Shown here piece by piece: positions 33,681-43,489 of a stretch of 64,000 bases of DNA. The stretch is from Oscillospiraceae bacterium. GTDB taxonomy: Bacteria; Bacillota; Clostridia; Oscillospirales; Oscillospiraceae. The position numbers and the translations under genes were made by a program. The notes below the pieces were generated by a model. It saw only the letters and a list, made by a program, of their open reading frames with translations. It ran no database searches and had not been told where the DNA came from. The stretch is from positions 1 through 64,000 of the forward strand of contig CADCHN010000003.1 of NCBI GenBank assembly GCA_902801295.1, in the 5' to 3' direction. Positions within the stretch are counted from its first letter, which is position 1; every line of letters begins with the position of its first letter.

Positions 33681-35351
33681 ATGGCTTACAAGACGGATAT
33701 TGAGATCGCGCAGGAAGCAAAGCTGCGCCCCATCAACGACATCGCCGCCACGCTCGGCATCCCCGACGAGGCTGTGGAAAACTACGGCCGCTACAAGGCC
33801 AAAATCGACATTCACGCGCTCCGGGAGCTGCCCGAAAAGGGAAAACTCATCCTCGTGACCGCCATCACCCCCACCCCGGCCGGCGAAGGGAAGACCACGA
33901 CCAGCGTCGGTCTGACCGACGGTCTGCGGATAATCGGCAAGGACGCCGTCGTCGCCCTGCGTGAGCCCTCCCTCGGCCCCGTGTTCGGCGTCAAGGGCGG
34001 CGCTGCCGGCGGAGGCTATGCCCAGGTGGTGCCGATGGAGGACATTAACCTCCACTTCACCGGCGACTTCCACGCGATCGGCGCTGCCAACAACCTGCTG
34101 GCCGCCATGCTCGACAACCACATTCAGCAGGGAAACGCCCTGGGCATCGACGTCAAGCAGATCACCTGGAAGCGTGCCGTGGACATGAACGACCGGCAGC
34201 TGCGCCACATCGTCAGCGGCCTGGGCGGCAAAATGCAGGGCGTGCCCCGGGAGGACGGCTTTGAAATCACCGTGGCCTCCGAGATCATGGCGGTGCTGTG
34301 CCTGGCCTCCGATCTGAAGGATCTCAAGGAGCGGCTCGCCCGGATCATCGTGGGCTATACCTTCGACGGCCGGCCCGTCACCGCCCACGATCTGAAGGCC
34401 GAGGGCGCCATGGCGGCGCTGCTGAAGGACGCCATCAAGCCGAACCTGGTGCAGACCCTTGAGGGGACCCCCGCCTTGATCCACGGCGGCCCCTTTGCCA
34501 ATATCGCCCACGGCTGCAACTCCGTCACCGCTACGCACACGGCCCTGAAGCTGGCGGATTACGTGGTCACCGAGGCGGGCTTTGCCGCCGATCTTGGCGC
34601 GGAGAAATTCGTGGACATCAAGTGCCGCATCGCCGGGCTCCATCCCAGCGCGGTGGTGATCGTGGCTACGGTGCGCGCGCTCAAGTACCACGGCGGCGTT
34701 CCCAAGACAGATCTGAACGAAGAAAACCTGGAGGCGCTGGAAAAGGGTCTGCCGAACCTGCTGCAGCATGTGAGCAACGTGAAGGACGTGTTCGGCCTGC
34801 CCTGCGTCGTGGCGATCAACGCTTTCCCCACGGACACCGAGGCCGAGCTGCGGATGGTCGAGGACCGCTGCCGGGAGCTGGGTGTGAACGTGGCCCTCTC
34901 CGAGGTCTGGGCCAAGGGCGGCGAGGGCGGCAAGGCCCTGGCCGAGGAGGTCGTCCGCCTCTGCGAGCAGCCAAACAGCTTCGGCTATACCTATGAGCTC
35001 GATCAGCCGATCGAAGAGAAGATCCGCGCGATTGCCAAGCGCGTCTACCACGCCAAGCACCTGCTGATGCTCCCGGCCGCGAAGAAGAAAGCGGCGGAGC
35101 TGGAGAAGCTGGGCTTCGGCAAGCTGCCGATCTGCATGGCGAAAACGCAGTACTCCTTCTCCGACGATCCGAGTCTCCTCGGAGCGCCGGAGGGCTTCAC
35201 GGTGACCGTGTCCAACGTCAAGGTCTGCGCCGGCGCGGGCTTCATCGTAGCCTATACCGGCGACATCATGACGATGCCCGGTCTGCCGAAGGTGCCCGCC
35301 GCCGAGAAGATCGACGTAGACGAAAACGGCCGCATCACCGGGCTCTTCTGA
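33681..35351 (+). CDS. fhs: Formate--tetrahydrofolate ligase
   Basis: The 556-residue enzyme has the family length. It carries the P-loop [14 protein letters not shown] (about residues 64-77), [30 protein letters not shown] and the C-terminal [14 protein letters not shown]. It makes 10-formyl-THF from formate, THF and ATP for purine synthesis and one-carbon metabolism and is the first methyl-branch step of acetogens. No other Wood-Ljungdahl gene is near, so a biosynthetic or amino acid catabolic role is more cautious. A hairpin terminator follows. Confidence 0.97.
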   Translation: MAYKTDIEIAQEAKLRPINDIAATLGIPDEAVENYGRYKAKIDIHALRELPEKGKLILVTAITPTPAGEGKTTTSVGLTDGLRIIGKDAVVALREPSLGPVFGVKGGAAGGGYAQVVPMEDINLHFTGDFHAIGAANNLLAAMLDNHIQQGNALGIDVKQITWKRAVDMNDRQLRHIVSGLGGKMQGVPREDGFEITVASEIMAVLCLASDLKDLKERLARIIVGYTFDGRPVTAHDLKAEGAMAALLKDAIKPNLVQTLEGTPALIHGGPFANIAHGCNSVTATHTALKLADYVVTEAGFAADLGAEKFVDIKCRIAGLHPSAVVIVATVRALKYHGGVPKTDLNEENLEALEKGLPNLLQHVSNVKDVFGLPCVVAINAFPTDTEAELRMVEDRCRELGVNVALSEVWAKGGEGGKALAEEVVRLCEQPNSFGYTYELDQPIEEKIRAIAKRVYHAKHLLMLPAAKKKAAELEKLGFGKLPICMAKTQYSFSDDPSLLGAPEGFTVTVSNVKVCAGAGFIVAYTGDIMTMPGLPKVPAAEKIDVDENGRITGLF

Positions 35352-35367
35352 AGAAATATTTTGCAGA

Positions 35368-35420
35368 AAAAAGCGTCCTCTATCCGCATGTTTTGGCAGA
35401 TAGAGGGCGCTTTTTCGTTT
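35368..35420 (+). terminator. Intrinsic terminator of the dipeptidase-fhs operon
   Basis: A 17-base stem (35368-35384 with 35399-35415, one G-T pair) has a 14-base loop and T5 followed by CGTTTCTTT. Confidence 0.9.
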
Positions 35421-35440
35421 CTTTCCGCTCCTCCCCCGGC

Positions 35441-35469
35441 TTGACAAAAGAGGGGAAATCAAGTAGAAT
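35441..35469 (+). promoter_or_regulatory. Sigma-A promoter of the nitrite reductase module
   Basis: A perfect TTGACA (35441-35446), 17-base spacer and TAGAAT (35464-35469) lie 50 bases before the ATG at 35519; GGAGGA is just upstream of the start. A short tract ACTGTCGAATAGTATGAG just after the promoter has no clear operator symmetry. Confidence 0.88.
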
Positions 35470-35518
35470 AAGTTAGCTATACTGTCGAATAGTATGAGGA
35501 TTCATATGGAGGACAGCC

Positions 35519-37153
35519 ATGAGTAAGTGGAATGAATTTGTCAGCGCCCTGAAGGGGAACGACAAAAAGGCCAAGCGGGCCGCACGCGCCGATCTGATCG
35601 GCATCTGCTGCGCCGCTTTCCTGGTCGTTGTCGCCCTGGTGAGCATCATCCTCGCCCAGATTCCTGCACGCGCCGGCGTGAAGGACAGCGAAGTGCCGGA
35701 GACGGCGCTCACACTGGTCGGCACCGCGCCCGGCCGCAACGACGACATCACCGTCACCGTCGTTGCCGACCAGGAAAAGATCTACCAGATCAAGGTGGAC
35801 GACCACAAGGAGACCGACGGCATTGGCTCCGAGGCCGTCAAGCAGCTGCCCGCGAAGATTTTTCAGGCGCAGAGCCTGAAGGTTGACGCGATCTCCGGCG
35901 CCACCATCAGCTCCAACGGCATCAAGAATGCCATCATCAACGCCCTCGACGAGGGCGGCATCAAGCCCGTGACCTTCGGCGGCTCCGTCGTCAAGGTCGA
36001 AACCGTCGCCGAGAAGGTACAGACCCACTCCGGCGTCACGGTGACCCTGGCCAAGGACTGGTCGGAGGAATACCCCTACATCTATGCGAGCTGGGATTCG
36101 ACCAAGGAAAACAGCGAAGTGACCGACTACCTGGTCGATTATCCGATGCTGAAGATCCTCTATGAGCCCTACGGCTTCTCCAAGGACTACAAGGCCGCCC
36201 GCGGCCACGCCTACACGCTCGAGGACGTCGTCGAGACCAAGCGTACCGGCGAAAACTCCAAGGCCAGCTGCTGGACCTGCAAGACCCCGCAGTTTACCAA
36301 TATGGTCAACGAGCAGGGCATTGAAGTCTACGGCGGTTCCTTCATGGATCTTGTGAACGTGCTCACCGAGCCCATCAGCTGCTACACCTGCCACGCCAAC
36401 ACCCCCGGCGTTCTGACCGTCACTCACACCTACCTGATCGACGGCGTGGGCGAGGACTTTGAGTCCATCGACGCGGCGAACCTCGCCTGCGGCCAGTGCC
36501 ACAACGAGTACTTCTTCGATCCCGGCAACGGCGGCGCCACCACCCTGCCGCACACGAGTCTGGCCAGCATGAGCCCGGACGCGATCCTCGCCTTCTATAA
36601 CGACGGCTCCAACTTCCCGGACGGCGAGCCTTTTGCCGACTACACCAATCCCCGCACCGGCGTACGCCAGATCAAGGTGCAGCACCCCGAGATCGAAACC
36701 TTCCTGGGTGAGGGCAGCCAGCACCGCGGCGACTACACCTGCGCCGACTGCCACATGGGCATGACTGAGGCCGAGGACGGCACCGTCTACATGGACCACA
36801 GCCTCATCAGCCCGTTGGAGAATCCCACGCTGATCGAGAACGAGTGCTCCAAGTGCCATGAGGATCTCGTCGCCGAGGTCCGTGCCGAGCAGGCGCGCAT
36901 CGAGGCCAGAACCTACTCCATCGGCTATGAGCTTGAGTTCCTGACCGAGCGCCTGGCCAAGGCCGTGGAGGACAATGAGCTGAGCGATGCAGATCTTGCC
37001 ACTGTCCGCTCCCTCGCCAGAGACGCCCAGTTCTACTGGGACTTCGTGTTCGTGGAAAACGCCGAGGGCGTGCACAACCCGAAGCTCACGGATTACTGCC
37101 TGGATATGGCCGAATCCCTGTGCAACCAGGCTCTGGGTATGTTCAAGCGCTGA
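35519..37153 (+). CDS. nrfA: Pentaheme cytochrome c nitrite reductase (NrfA-type, ammonia-forming) fused to an N-terminal FMN-binding domain
   Basis: This 544-residue protein has a membrane anchor (about residues 25-46), an FMN_bind domain (about 70-145) with D123-A-I-S-G-A-T129, the sequence flavinylated by ApbE, and an NrfA catalytic part. Five heme sites are visible: C251-W-T-C254-K255 (the Lys-ligated active-site heme), CYTCH 288, CGQCH 324, CADCH 408 and CSKCH 443. Residues matching E. coli NrfA Arg106, Tyr216 and His264 are Arg242, Tyr331 and His389, and calcium ligands Glu330, Lys386 and Gln388 are kept. Six-electron nitrite reduction to ammonium outside the membrane is expected. No nrfH or nrfBCD is present. 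The C-terminal helical part is shorter than in E. coli. Confidence 0.93.
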   Translation: MSKWNEFVSALKGNDKKAKRAARADLIGICCAAFLVVVALVSIILAQIPARAGVKDSEVPETALTLVGTAPGRNDDITVTVVADQEKIYQIKVDDHKETDGIGSEAVKQLPAKIFQAQSLKVDAISGATISSNGIKNAIINALDEGGIKPVTFGGSVVKVETVAEKVQTHSGVTVTLAKDWSEEYPYIYASWDSTKENSEVTDYLVDYPMLKILYEPYGFSKDYKAARGHAYTLEDVVETKRTGENSKASCWTCKTPQFTNMVNEQGIEVYGGSFMDLVNVLTEPISCYTCHANTPGVLTVTHTYLIDGVGEDFESIDAANLACGQCHNEYFFDPGNGGATTLPHTSLASMSPDAILAFYNDGSNFPDGEPFADYTNPRTGVRQIKVQHPEIETFLGEGSQHRGDYTCADCHMGMTEAEDGTVYMDHSLISPLENPTLIENECSKCHEDLVAEVRAEQARIEARTYSIGYELEFLTERLAKAVEDNELSDADLATVRSLARDAQFYWDFVFVENAEGVHNPKLTDYCLDMAESLCNQALGMFKR

Positions 37154-37174
37154 TCCTTCCCTAACATACATGAT

Positions 37175-37210
37175 GCCGCCCGCCCAGGAGGGCGGGCGGC
37201 ATTCTTCTTT
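37175..37210 (+). terminator. Intercistronic hairpin between nrfA and the cytochrome assembly genes
   Basis: The perfect 11-base stem GCCGCCCGCCC/GGGCGGGCGGC with loop AGGA is followed by ATTCTTCTTT. It is terminator-like but stands only 14 bases before ATG 37224 and no promoter is seen in between, so partial read-through probably sets a high nrfA to resB-ccsA ratio. Confidence 0.7.
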
Positions 37211-37223
37211 CGGAGACTGAACC

Positions 37224-38480
37224 ATGAAAAAGATCCTGAACTATCTGCGCTCCATGCGCTTTGGCATCCTGCTGCTGATCCTGATCGCCGTCTTCTCCGT
37301 GGTCGGCTCGGTGATCCCCCAGGGGCGGGAGCTCTCCTGGTATGTGGAAAACTATCCGAACAGCCACCCGCTGCTTCTGGTTTTACAGCTGAACAAGGTT
37401 TTTAAGAGCTGGTACTTCCTCCTGCTGATGGCGCTGCTGTGCCTGAATCTGATCCTCTGCTCCGTGGTGCGCATCTTCTCTCTTATCCGCTCGGAAAAGG
37501 GCTATCTCGCTGCCGGCGCCGCCCTGCCCGACAGCGAGCCGCTGAATGCGGAGGGCATCGCCCGGCTGGAGCGGCATCTGCTGAGCACCGGCTGCCGCCG
37601 CGCGGAATTCGACGAGAGCCGGGTATTCTACAAGCACCGTCTCGGCCGCTACGGCAGCTTTCTCACACATCTTGCCATCCTGCTGACGGTGCTTTTCGGT
37701 GCGGCTGCCCTGTATCTGCCCCAGGTGCACGATATGGACTGCATGCCCGGGGAGAGCGTGCTTCTCCCGGCGCCGGAGGGCGGTACCGCGAGCTTCTCCG
37801 TTGCCTCCTTCCGCGTGACCGACGAAAACGGACGCCTGGATTTTACCAGCGAGCTGACGATCACGCTGCCCGACGGGCGCAGTAAGAGCGGCCAGATCAG
37901 CGTCAACCATCCGATGAGCTTCGGCTCCTACAAGGTCTATCAGCAGACCTACGGCACAGCCGGCTCCATCACCGTAACCAACCTCCTGAACGGCGGCTCG
38001 GACACCTTCCGGATGACCGACCTGTCTTTCCTGTCGATGGACAACCTCAACGGCGTCTGGTATGTCGCGCTCTATCCCGATTACGTCCTCAACCCCGAGG
38101 GCAACATCATGCCTGTGGACACCGGTGACCGCAGCTATCCCCATCCCGTCTACTACGTGCAGACGGTGGACGGCGAGGAGAAGGCCATGCGCCTTGTTCT
38201 CCCGGGCGATGTCATTGAAATCGCTCCGCTGCGCTTCCAGTTCAACGATCCCGTCTCCTACCCGGGCCTGCGTATCAAGCACACGCCGCAACTTGTCAAC
38301 GCCCTGCTGATCGTCTGCTTTGCGCTGATGATTGCGGGACTGTATATCACCTTTTTCCTGCCCCCGGTGCTGGTCAAGGTCGACGGCGAGGGCTATGCCG
38401 TCGGCGGCCCGAAGCCGGAAGGCACACGCATTGAGCTCCAATCCCTGCTGCAAGACGATCTCAAGGAGGATAGTGTATGA
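37224..38480 (+). CDS. resB: ResB/CcsB-like cytochrome c biogenesis protein (system II)
   Basis: The 418-residue protein has the ResB layout: helices at about residues 13-31, 51-74 and 148-166, a large extracytoplasmic domain (about 170-355) and a last helix at about 355-377. MRFGILLLILIAVFSVVGSVIPQG is the typical opening block. With CcsA it brings heme across the membrane and attaches it to CXXCH motifs. It is directly behind the only multiheme cytochrome in the window and overlaps ccsA, so its likely client is the NrfA-like protein. Confidence 0.93.
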   Translation: MKKILNYLRSMRFGILLLILIAVFSVVGSVIPQGRELSWYVENYPNSHPLLLVLQLNKVFKSWYFLLLMALLCLNLILCSVVRIFSLIRSEKGYLAAGAALPDSEPLNAEGIARLERHLLSTGCRRAEFDESRVFYKHRLGRYGSFLTHLAILLTVLFGAAALYLPQVHDMDCMPGESVLLPAPEGGTASFSVASFRVTDENGRLDFTSELTITLPDGRSKSGQISVNHPMSFGSYKVYQQTYGTAGSITVTNLLNGGSDTFRMTDLSFLSMDNLNGVWYVALYPDYVLNPEGNIMPVDTGDRSYPHPVYYVQTVDGEEKAMRLVLPGDVIEIAPLRFQFNDPVSYPGLRIKHTPQLVNALLIVCFALMIAGLYITFFLPPVLVKVDGEGYAVGGPKPEGTRIELQSLLQDDLKEDSV

Positions 38481-39265
38481 ACATTCTGTTTTTCGTGGTT
38501 CTGGCGCTGTATTTCGTCGCCGTGATCCTGCAGTTTTCCGGCACGGCTTTCAAAAAAGACGCGCTGGCGAAAGGCGCATGGATCCTGTTTGTGCTCGCCT
38601 TTGCCCTGCAGACGCTGTTTATCGTGCTGCGCGGCGCGATCGCGCACCGGCTGCCGCTGTCGAATCAGTTTGAGTTTGCCAACGCCTTTGCCTGGGGCAT
38701 TGCCCTTCTGCTGATTATCGTGCGCGGCAGGCTCCACGCCGAGTGGCTGTGCGTCGTCGCGATGCCGGCGGCCCTTCTGGTGCTCAGCTATGCCGCGCTG
38801 CAGCCCAAGGAGATCACCGAGCTGATGCCCGCCCTGCGCAGCGCCTGGTTCGGCATCCACATCGGCTCCGCCGTCTTTTCCTACGCCGCCTTTATTCTGG
38901 CCGGCTGCGTCGGCCTGCGCTATCTTCTGATGAGGAAAAAGGGAGACGCGGACAAGACGCGCCTGGCGCAGATGGACTATCTGATCTACCGCATGGTTGG
39001 TTTCGGTTTCCTCTTCCTCACGATCGTCATTCTCTCGGGCGCGATCTGGGCCGAACAGGCGTGGTCAGCCTTCTGGACCTGGGATCCCAAGGAGACCTGG
39101 GCGCTGATTACCTGGATCATCTACGCAGTTTACCTGCACCTTCGCCTGCGCCGGAAAAAGGACGCGGCCTTCCTCGCCTGGTATGTCGTCATTGCCGTGC
39201 CGGTGGTGTTTTTCACCTTCGCGGGCGTCAACACGCTGCTGCCCGGCCTGCATTCCTACGGCTGA
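38477..39265 (+). CDS. ccsA: CcsA/ResC-like cytochrome c heme-attachment protein
   Basis: The 262-residue polytopic protein has about eight membrane helices. The tryptophan-rich WWD heme-handling loop is WAEQAWSAFWTWDPKETW (about residues 193-210), and heme-liganding His candidates are in AHRLPLSNQFEF and WFGIHIGSAVFSY. CcsA and ResB form the system II cytochrome c synthase. It starts by ATGA overlap with resB. No CcdA or ResA thiol-reduction gene is adjacent; the apo-cytochrome cysteines must be kept reduced by another system. Confidence 0.94.
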   Translation: MNILFFVVLALYFVAVILQFSGTAFKKDALAKGAWILFVLAFALQTLFIVLRGAIAHRLPLSNQFEFANAFAWGIALLLIIVRGRLHAEWLCVVAMPAALLVLSYAALQPKEITELMPALRSAWFGIHIGSAVFSYAAFILAGCVGLRYLLMRKKGDADKTRLAQMDYLIYRMVGFGFLFLTIVILSGAIWAEQAWSAFWTWDPKETWALITWIIYAVYLHLRLRRKKDAAFLAWYVVIAVPVVFFTFAGVNTLLPGLHSYG

Positions 39266-39284
39266 AAAGACGCTCGTTGCCAAG

Positions 39285-39326
39285 AAAAAGCGGTGGATTC
39301 CACGAGGAATCCACCGCTTTTTCTTT
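39285..39326. terminator. Bidirectional intrinsic terminator between ccsA and trxB
   Basis: A 16-base perfect stem (39285-39300 with 39307-39322) has A5 and T5 arms, so it ends both converging operons. Confidence 0.92.
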
Positions 39327-39331
39327 TCGTT

Positions 39332-40231
39332 TTATGACAGGTATTTGACCGCTGCCAGCGCGGCCACGGCGCCGTCGGCCGCGGCGGTGGTGAGCTGCCG
39401 CACCGACTTTTTGCGGCAATCCCCCGCCACAAAGAGTCCGGGCGTCACGGTCAGGCAGTCCTCTCCGCTGTCGGCATAGCCCGCAGTGTCCAGCGCCAGG
39501 AAGTCCGCGAAGGCGCCGTTGTCCGGCTGATGCCCGACAGCCACGAACAGGCCGTCCACCGCGATTTCGCGGCGAATGCCATTCTGCTCCACGACAAGGC
39601 CGGAGAGCTCCTCCTCGCCCTGCAGCTCCGTCACGGCGGCGTTCATCACGAACTCCACGTTCTCGCGCTGCTCCAGGGCTTCCACCAGCTTCTGCTCGCC
39701 GCGGAAGCTGCCGCGGCGGTGGATGAGGGTGACCTTGCTGCAGCTCTCGCTGAGCAGCAGCGCGTCCTGCAGGGCGCTGTTGCCGCCGCCGCAGACCGCC
39801 ACGGGGTGTCCCGCGTAAAAGGCGCCGTCACAGACCGCGCAGTAGCACACGCCGCTGCCGCAGAGCTCTTCCTCGCGATCAACGCCAAGCATCCGGGGTT
39901 TTGCCCCGGTTGCGAGGATCAGGGCGCTGCCCTCATAGCTCATGCCGGACGCGCAGCGCACGCAAAAGCCCTCGCCCTCGCGGCGGATCTCTGCGGCTTC
40001 CTCCAGTTCAACCTCCGCGCCCTGGGCCATCGCCTGCTCGAGCAGCTTATCGCCCAGCTCCGTGCCGCTGACGGACACAAAGCCCGGGAAATTCTCCACC
40101 TTCGGGGACCAGGTGATCTGCCCGCCAAAGGCGTTTTTCTCCAGCACCAGCACGCTCTTGCCCGCGCGGCAGGCGTAGGTGGCCGCGGTCAGCCCCGCGG
40201 GGCCGCCGCCGATGATGATAATATCGACCAT
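39332..40231 (-). CDS. trxB: Thioredoxin reductase (TrxB type)
   Basis: The 299-residue flavoprotein has the FAD motif GGGPAG (residues 8-13), the redox-active C-A-V-C in CYCAVCDGAFY (near 133), the NADPH motif VCGGGNSALQDAL and the C-terminal FAD block GLFVAGDCR. It passes electrons from NAD(P)H to a thioredoxin. It is the third gene of the nrdG-nrdD-trxB set, 61 bases behind nrdD, whose C-terminus carries a thioredoxin-like domain; that is its most likely partner. AAGGAG precedes the ATG. HRRGSFRGEQ suggests NADPH preference, which is inference. Confidence 0.93.
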   Translation of the reverse strand: MVDIIIIGGGPAGLTAATYACRAGKSVLVLEKNAFGGQITWSPKVENFPGFVSVSGTELGDKLLEQAMAQGAEVELEEAAEIRREGEGFCVRCASGMSYEGSALILATGAKPRMLGVDREEELCGSGVCYCAVCDGAFYAGHPVAVCGGGNSALQDALLLSESCSKVTLIHRRGSFRGEQKLVEALEQRENVEFVMNAAVTELQGEEELSGLVVEQNGIRREIAVDGLFVAVGHQPDNGAFADFLALDTAGYADSGEDCLTVTPGLFVAGDCRKKSVRQLTTAAADGAVAALAAVKYLS

Positions 40232-40247
40232 AATTTCTCCTTAAGCG

Positions 40248-40278
40248 GCAACAGCGGCCTGATGGCCGCTGTTGCTTT
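40248..40278. other. Strong intercistronic hairpin between nrdD and trxB
   Basis: A perfect 12-base stem GCAACAGCGGCC/GGCCGCTGTTGC with a TGAT loop lies in the 61-base gap. In the transcribed (minus) direction no U tract follows; the TTTATTTT tract is on the other side. It may be an mRNA processing or stability element more than a terminator. Confidence 0.55.
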
Positions 40279-40292
40279 ATTTTCCTGTTTTC

Positions 40293-42686
40293 TCAGTTGG
40301 CCAGAGTGCTCACATACTGCTTGATGGCGCCGGCGCCGGCGATCTTCTCAAACTTGTCGCCGTCAACGAGCACCAGCGTGGGCGCCTGCTTGACGCCGTA
40401 GTGCTTGGCAAGATCTGCGTTCTCCGCGGCCATCAGCTTCTCGTAGACGAAGCCGGCCTTGTCCATGTACTGGCAGGCGATGCGGCAGTTGGGGCAGGTG
40501 GGCGTGGCAAAGAGGATGGCGCGGCCGCCCTTGATCTCCTCCTGCTGCGGCGCGGCGGCAGCGGCGGGCTGCTCAACCGTTTCCTCCGGCTTCGGGCCCT
40601 GGTGAGTCAGGTGAGAGTTGGCGATCACATACTCGCGGCGCTCCTTGTACTCCTGGGTCTTGCCGGCGTTCCAGTTCTGCACCGGGCGGTAGTAGCCGGT
40701 GATGCGGCTGTAGACCTCGGTGGGCTTGCCGCAGTGTGGGCAGGTGAACTGCTCGCCGGTCAGGTAGCCGTGGTCCTTGCACACCGAATAGGTCGGGGAC
40801 AGGGTGTAGTACGGCAGACGGTAGTTCTCCGCGATTTTGCGCACCAGACGCGCGGCAGCCTCCCAGTCAGGCAGCTTCTCGCCGAGGAAGGCGTGGAAGA
40901 CGGTGCCGGAGGTGTAGCGGGTCTGCAGATCATCCTGGATGTCCAGCGCGGCGAAGACGTCGTCGGTGTAGCTGACGGGCAGGTGGGAGCTGTTGGTGTA
41001 GTAGGGGGCGCCGCCGGCCTCAGCCGCGGTGATGATGTCGGGGAAGTCCTCCTTGTCGTGCTTGGCCAGACGGTAGGAGGTGGACTCGGCCGGGGTGGCC
41101 TCGAGGTTATAGAGGTCGCCGTACTGCTCCTGGTAGTCGCTCAGGCGCTCGCGCATGTGATCCAGCACCTGCTTGGCAAAGGTCTGGCACTTGGGATCGG
41201 TCATGTCGGCGCGGATCCACTTGGCGTTCAGGCCGGCCTCGTTCATGCCGACCAGGCCGATGGTGGAGAAATGGTTGTTGAAGTGGCCGAGGTAGCGCTT
41301 GGTGTAGGGGTAGAGGCCCGCGTCCAGGAGCTTGGTGATGACGGTGCGCTTGACCTTCAGGGAACGGGCAGCGATGTCCATCATCTTGTCCAGGCGCTTG
41401 TAGAAGTCGGCCTCATCGGTGGCCTGATAGGCGATGCGAGGCATGTTGATGGTCACGACGCCCACGGAGCCGGTGCTCTCGCCGGAGCCGAAGTAGCCGC
41501 CGGATTTCTTGCGCAGCTCACGCAGGTCGAGGCGCAGGCGGCAGCACATGGAGCGTACGTCGCTCGGCTCCATATCGGAGTTGATGTAGTTGGAGAAGTA
41601 GGGAGTGCCGTACTTGGCGGTCATCTCGAAGAGGAGCTTGTTGTTCTCGGTGGGAGACCAGTCAAAGTCGCGGGTGATGGAGTAGGTCGGGATCGGGTAC
41701 TGGAAGCCGCGGCCGTTGGCGTCGCCTTCGATCATGATCTCGATGAAGGCCTTGTTGACCATGTCCATTTCCTTCTGGCAGTCGCCGTAGGTAAAGTCCA
41801 GCTCCTTGCCGCCGACGATGGCGGGCATGTCCTTGAGGTCGGCCGGCACGGTCCAGTCGAGGGTGACGTTGGAGAAGGGCGCCTGCGTGCCCCAGCGGGA
41901 CGGGGTGTTCACGCCGTAGATAAAGGACTGCACGCACTGCTTGACTTCCTTGTAGCTGAGGTTGTCGATCTTGACAAAGGGAGCCAGATAGGTATCGAAG
42001 GAGGAGAAGGCCTGGGCACCGGCCCACTCGTTCTGCATGATGCCGAGGAAGTTGACCATCTGGTTGCAGAGGGTGGACAGGTGGCTGGCCGGAGAGGAGG
42101 TGATCTTGCCGGGCACGCCGCCGAGGCCCTCCTGGATCAGCTGCTTCAGGCTCCAGCCGGCGCAGTAGCCGGTGAGCATGCTGAGGTCGTGCAGGTGGAT
42201 GTCGCAGTTGCGGTGGGCATTTGCGATCTCCTGGTCATAGACCTCGCTGAGCCAGTAGTTGGCGGTGATGGCGCCGGAGTTGGAGAGGATCAGGCCGCCC
42301 ACGGAGTAGGTGACGGTGGAGTTCTCCTTCACGCGCCAGTCGCTGATCTTCAGGTACTTGTCCACAGTCTCCTTGTAGTCGAGGAGGGTGGAACGGGTGT
42401 TGCGGATTTTCTCGCGCTGCTTGCGGTAGAGGATGTAGGCCTTGGCGACCGTCTCGTAACCGCCGCGGGAGAGCACCGCTTCCACGCTGTCCTGAATGTC
42501 CTCGACCGCGACCTTGCCGTCCTTGATCTTGGGCAGGAAGTCCGCGGAGACCTTCAGCGCCAGAAAATCAATGACGCTCTCGTTATATTCGGTACTGGTC
42601 GCGTCAAAGGCCTTCTGAATGGCCGCCGCGATCTTGTTGATGTCAAACTCTACGACTTTTCCGTCGCGTTTTACTACCTGATACAT
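40293..42686 (-). CDS. nrdD: Anaerobic (class III) ribonucleoside-triphosphate reductase with fused C-terminal thioredoxin-like domain
   Basis: The 797-residue enzyme reduces ribonucleotides to deoxyribonucleotides with a glycyl radical. An N-terminal ATP-cone (about residues 1-90, VVKRDGKVVEFDINKIAAAI) is followed by the barrel, a zinc site (Cys636, Cys649, Cys652) and the radical Gly664 in RITGYYRP. After an Ala/Gln/Glu linker (about 700-719) an extra 78-residue redoxin domain begins: ATPTCPNCRIACQYM with C731-P-N-C734 and a cis-Pro in KQAPTLVLVDGD. Formate-using NrdDs need no redoxin, so this looks like a redoxin-dependent class III enzyme with its reductant attached. It lies between nrdG and trxB. 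Confidence 0.95.
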   Translation of the reverse strand: MYQVVKRDGKVVEFDINKIAAAIQKAFDATSTEYNESVIDFLALKVSADFLPKIKDGKVAVEDIQDSVEAVLSRGGYETVAKAYILYRKQREKIRNTRSTLLDYKETVDKYLKISDWRVKENSTVTYSVGGLILSNSGAITANYWLSEVYDQEIANAHRNCDIHLHDLSMLTGYCAGWSLKQLIQEGLGGVPGKITSSPASHLSTLCNQMVNFLGIMQNEWAGAQAFSSFDTYLAPFVKIDNLSYKEVKQCVQSFIYGVNTPSRWGTQAPFSNVTLDWTVPADLKDMPAIVGGKELDFTYGDCQKEMDMVNKAFIEIMIEGDANGRGFQYPIPTYSITRDFDWSPTENNKLLFEMTAKYGTPYFSNYINSDMEPSDVRSMCCRLRLDLRELRKKSGGYFGSGESTGSVGVVTINMPRIAYQATDEADFYKRLDKMMDIAARSLKVKRTVITKLLDAGLYPYTKRYLGHFNNHFSTIGLVGMNEAGLNAKWIRADMTDPKCQTFAKQVLDHMRERLSDYQEQYGDLYNLEATPAESTSYRLAKHDKEDFPDIITAAEAGGAPYYTNSSHLPVSYTDDVFAALDIQDDLQTRYTSGTVFHAFLGEKLPDWEAAARLVRKIAENYRLPYYTLSPTYSVCKDHGYLTGEQFTCPHCGKPTEVYSRITGYYRPVQNWNAGKTQEYKERREYVIANSHLTHQGPKPEETVEQPAAAAAPQQEEIKGGRAILFATPTCPNCRIACQYMDKAGFVYEKLMAAENADLAKHYGVKQAPTLVLVDGDKFEKIAGAGAIKQYVSTLAN

Positions 42687-42702
42687 ATCTCTCTATCCTC
42701 TC

Positions 42703-43422
<720 letters not shown>

Positions 43423-43453
43423 GGCGCTCCTCCTCTTGATGCGTTCGAGAGCT

Positions 43454-43482
43454 ATATTAGCTCTATCTTGTCCCCTTGTCAA
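43454..43482 (-). promoter_or_regulatory. Sigma-A promoter of nrdG-nrdD-trxB
   Basis: On the minus strand a perfect TTGACA (43477-43482), a 17-base spacer and TAATAT (43454-43459). The start should be near 43447, about 25 bases from the ATG. Confidence 0.88.
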
Positions 43483-43489
43483 GAGGTAT

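Noticed and set aside
32004..35462. 1152-codon open frame on the minus strand across the dipeptidase and fhs genes
   Set aside because: It spans two unrelated well-identified genes and an intergenic promoter, so it is a shadow of GC-rich coding sequence.
40248..40278. Terminator between nrdD and trxB
   Set aside because: The U-rich tract is on the wrong side for the transcribed strand, so trxB is probably still in the nrd operon.
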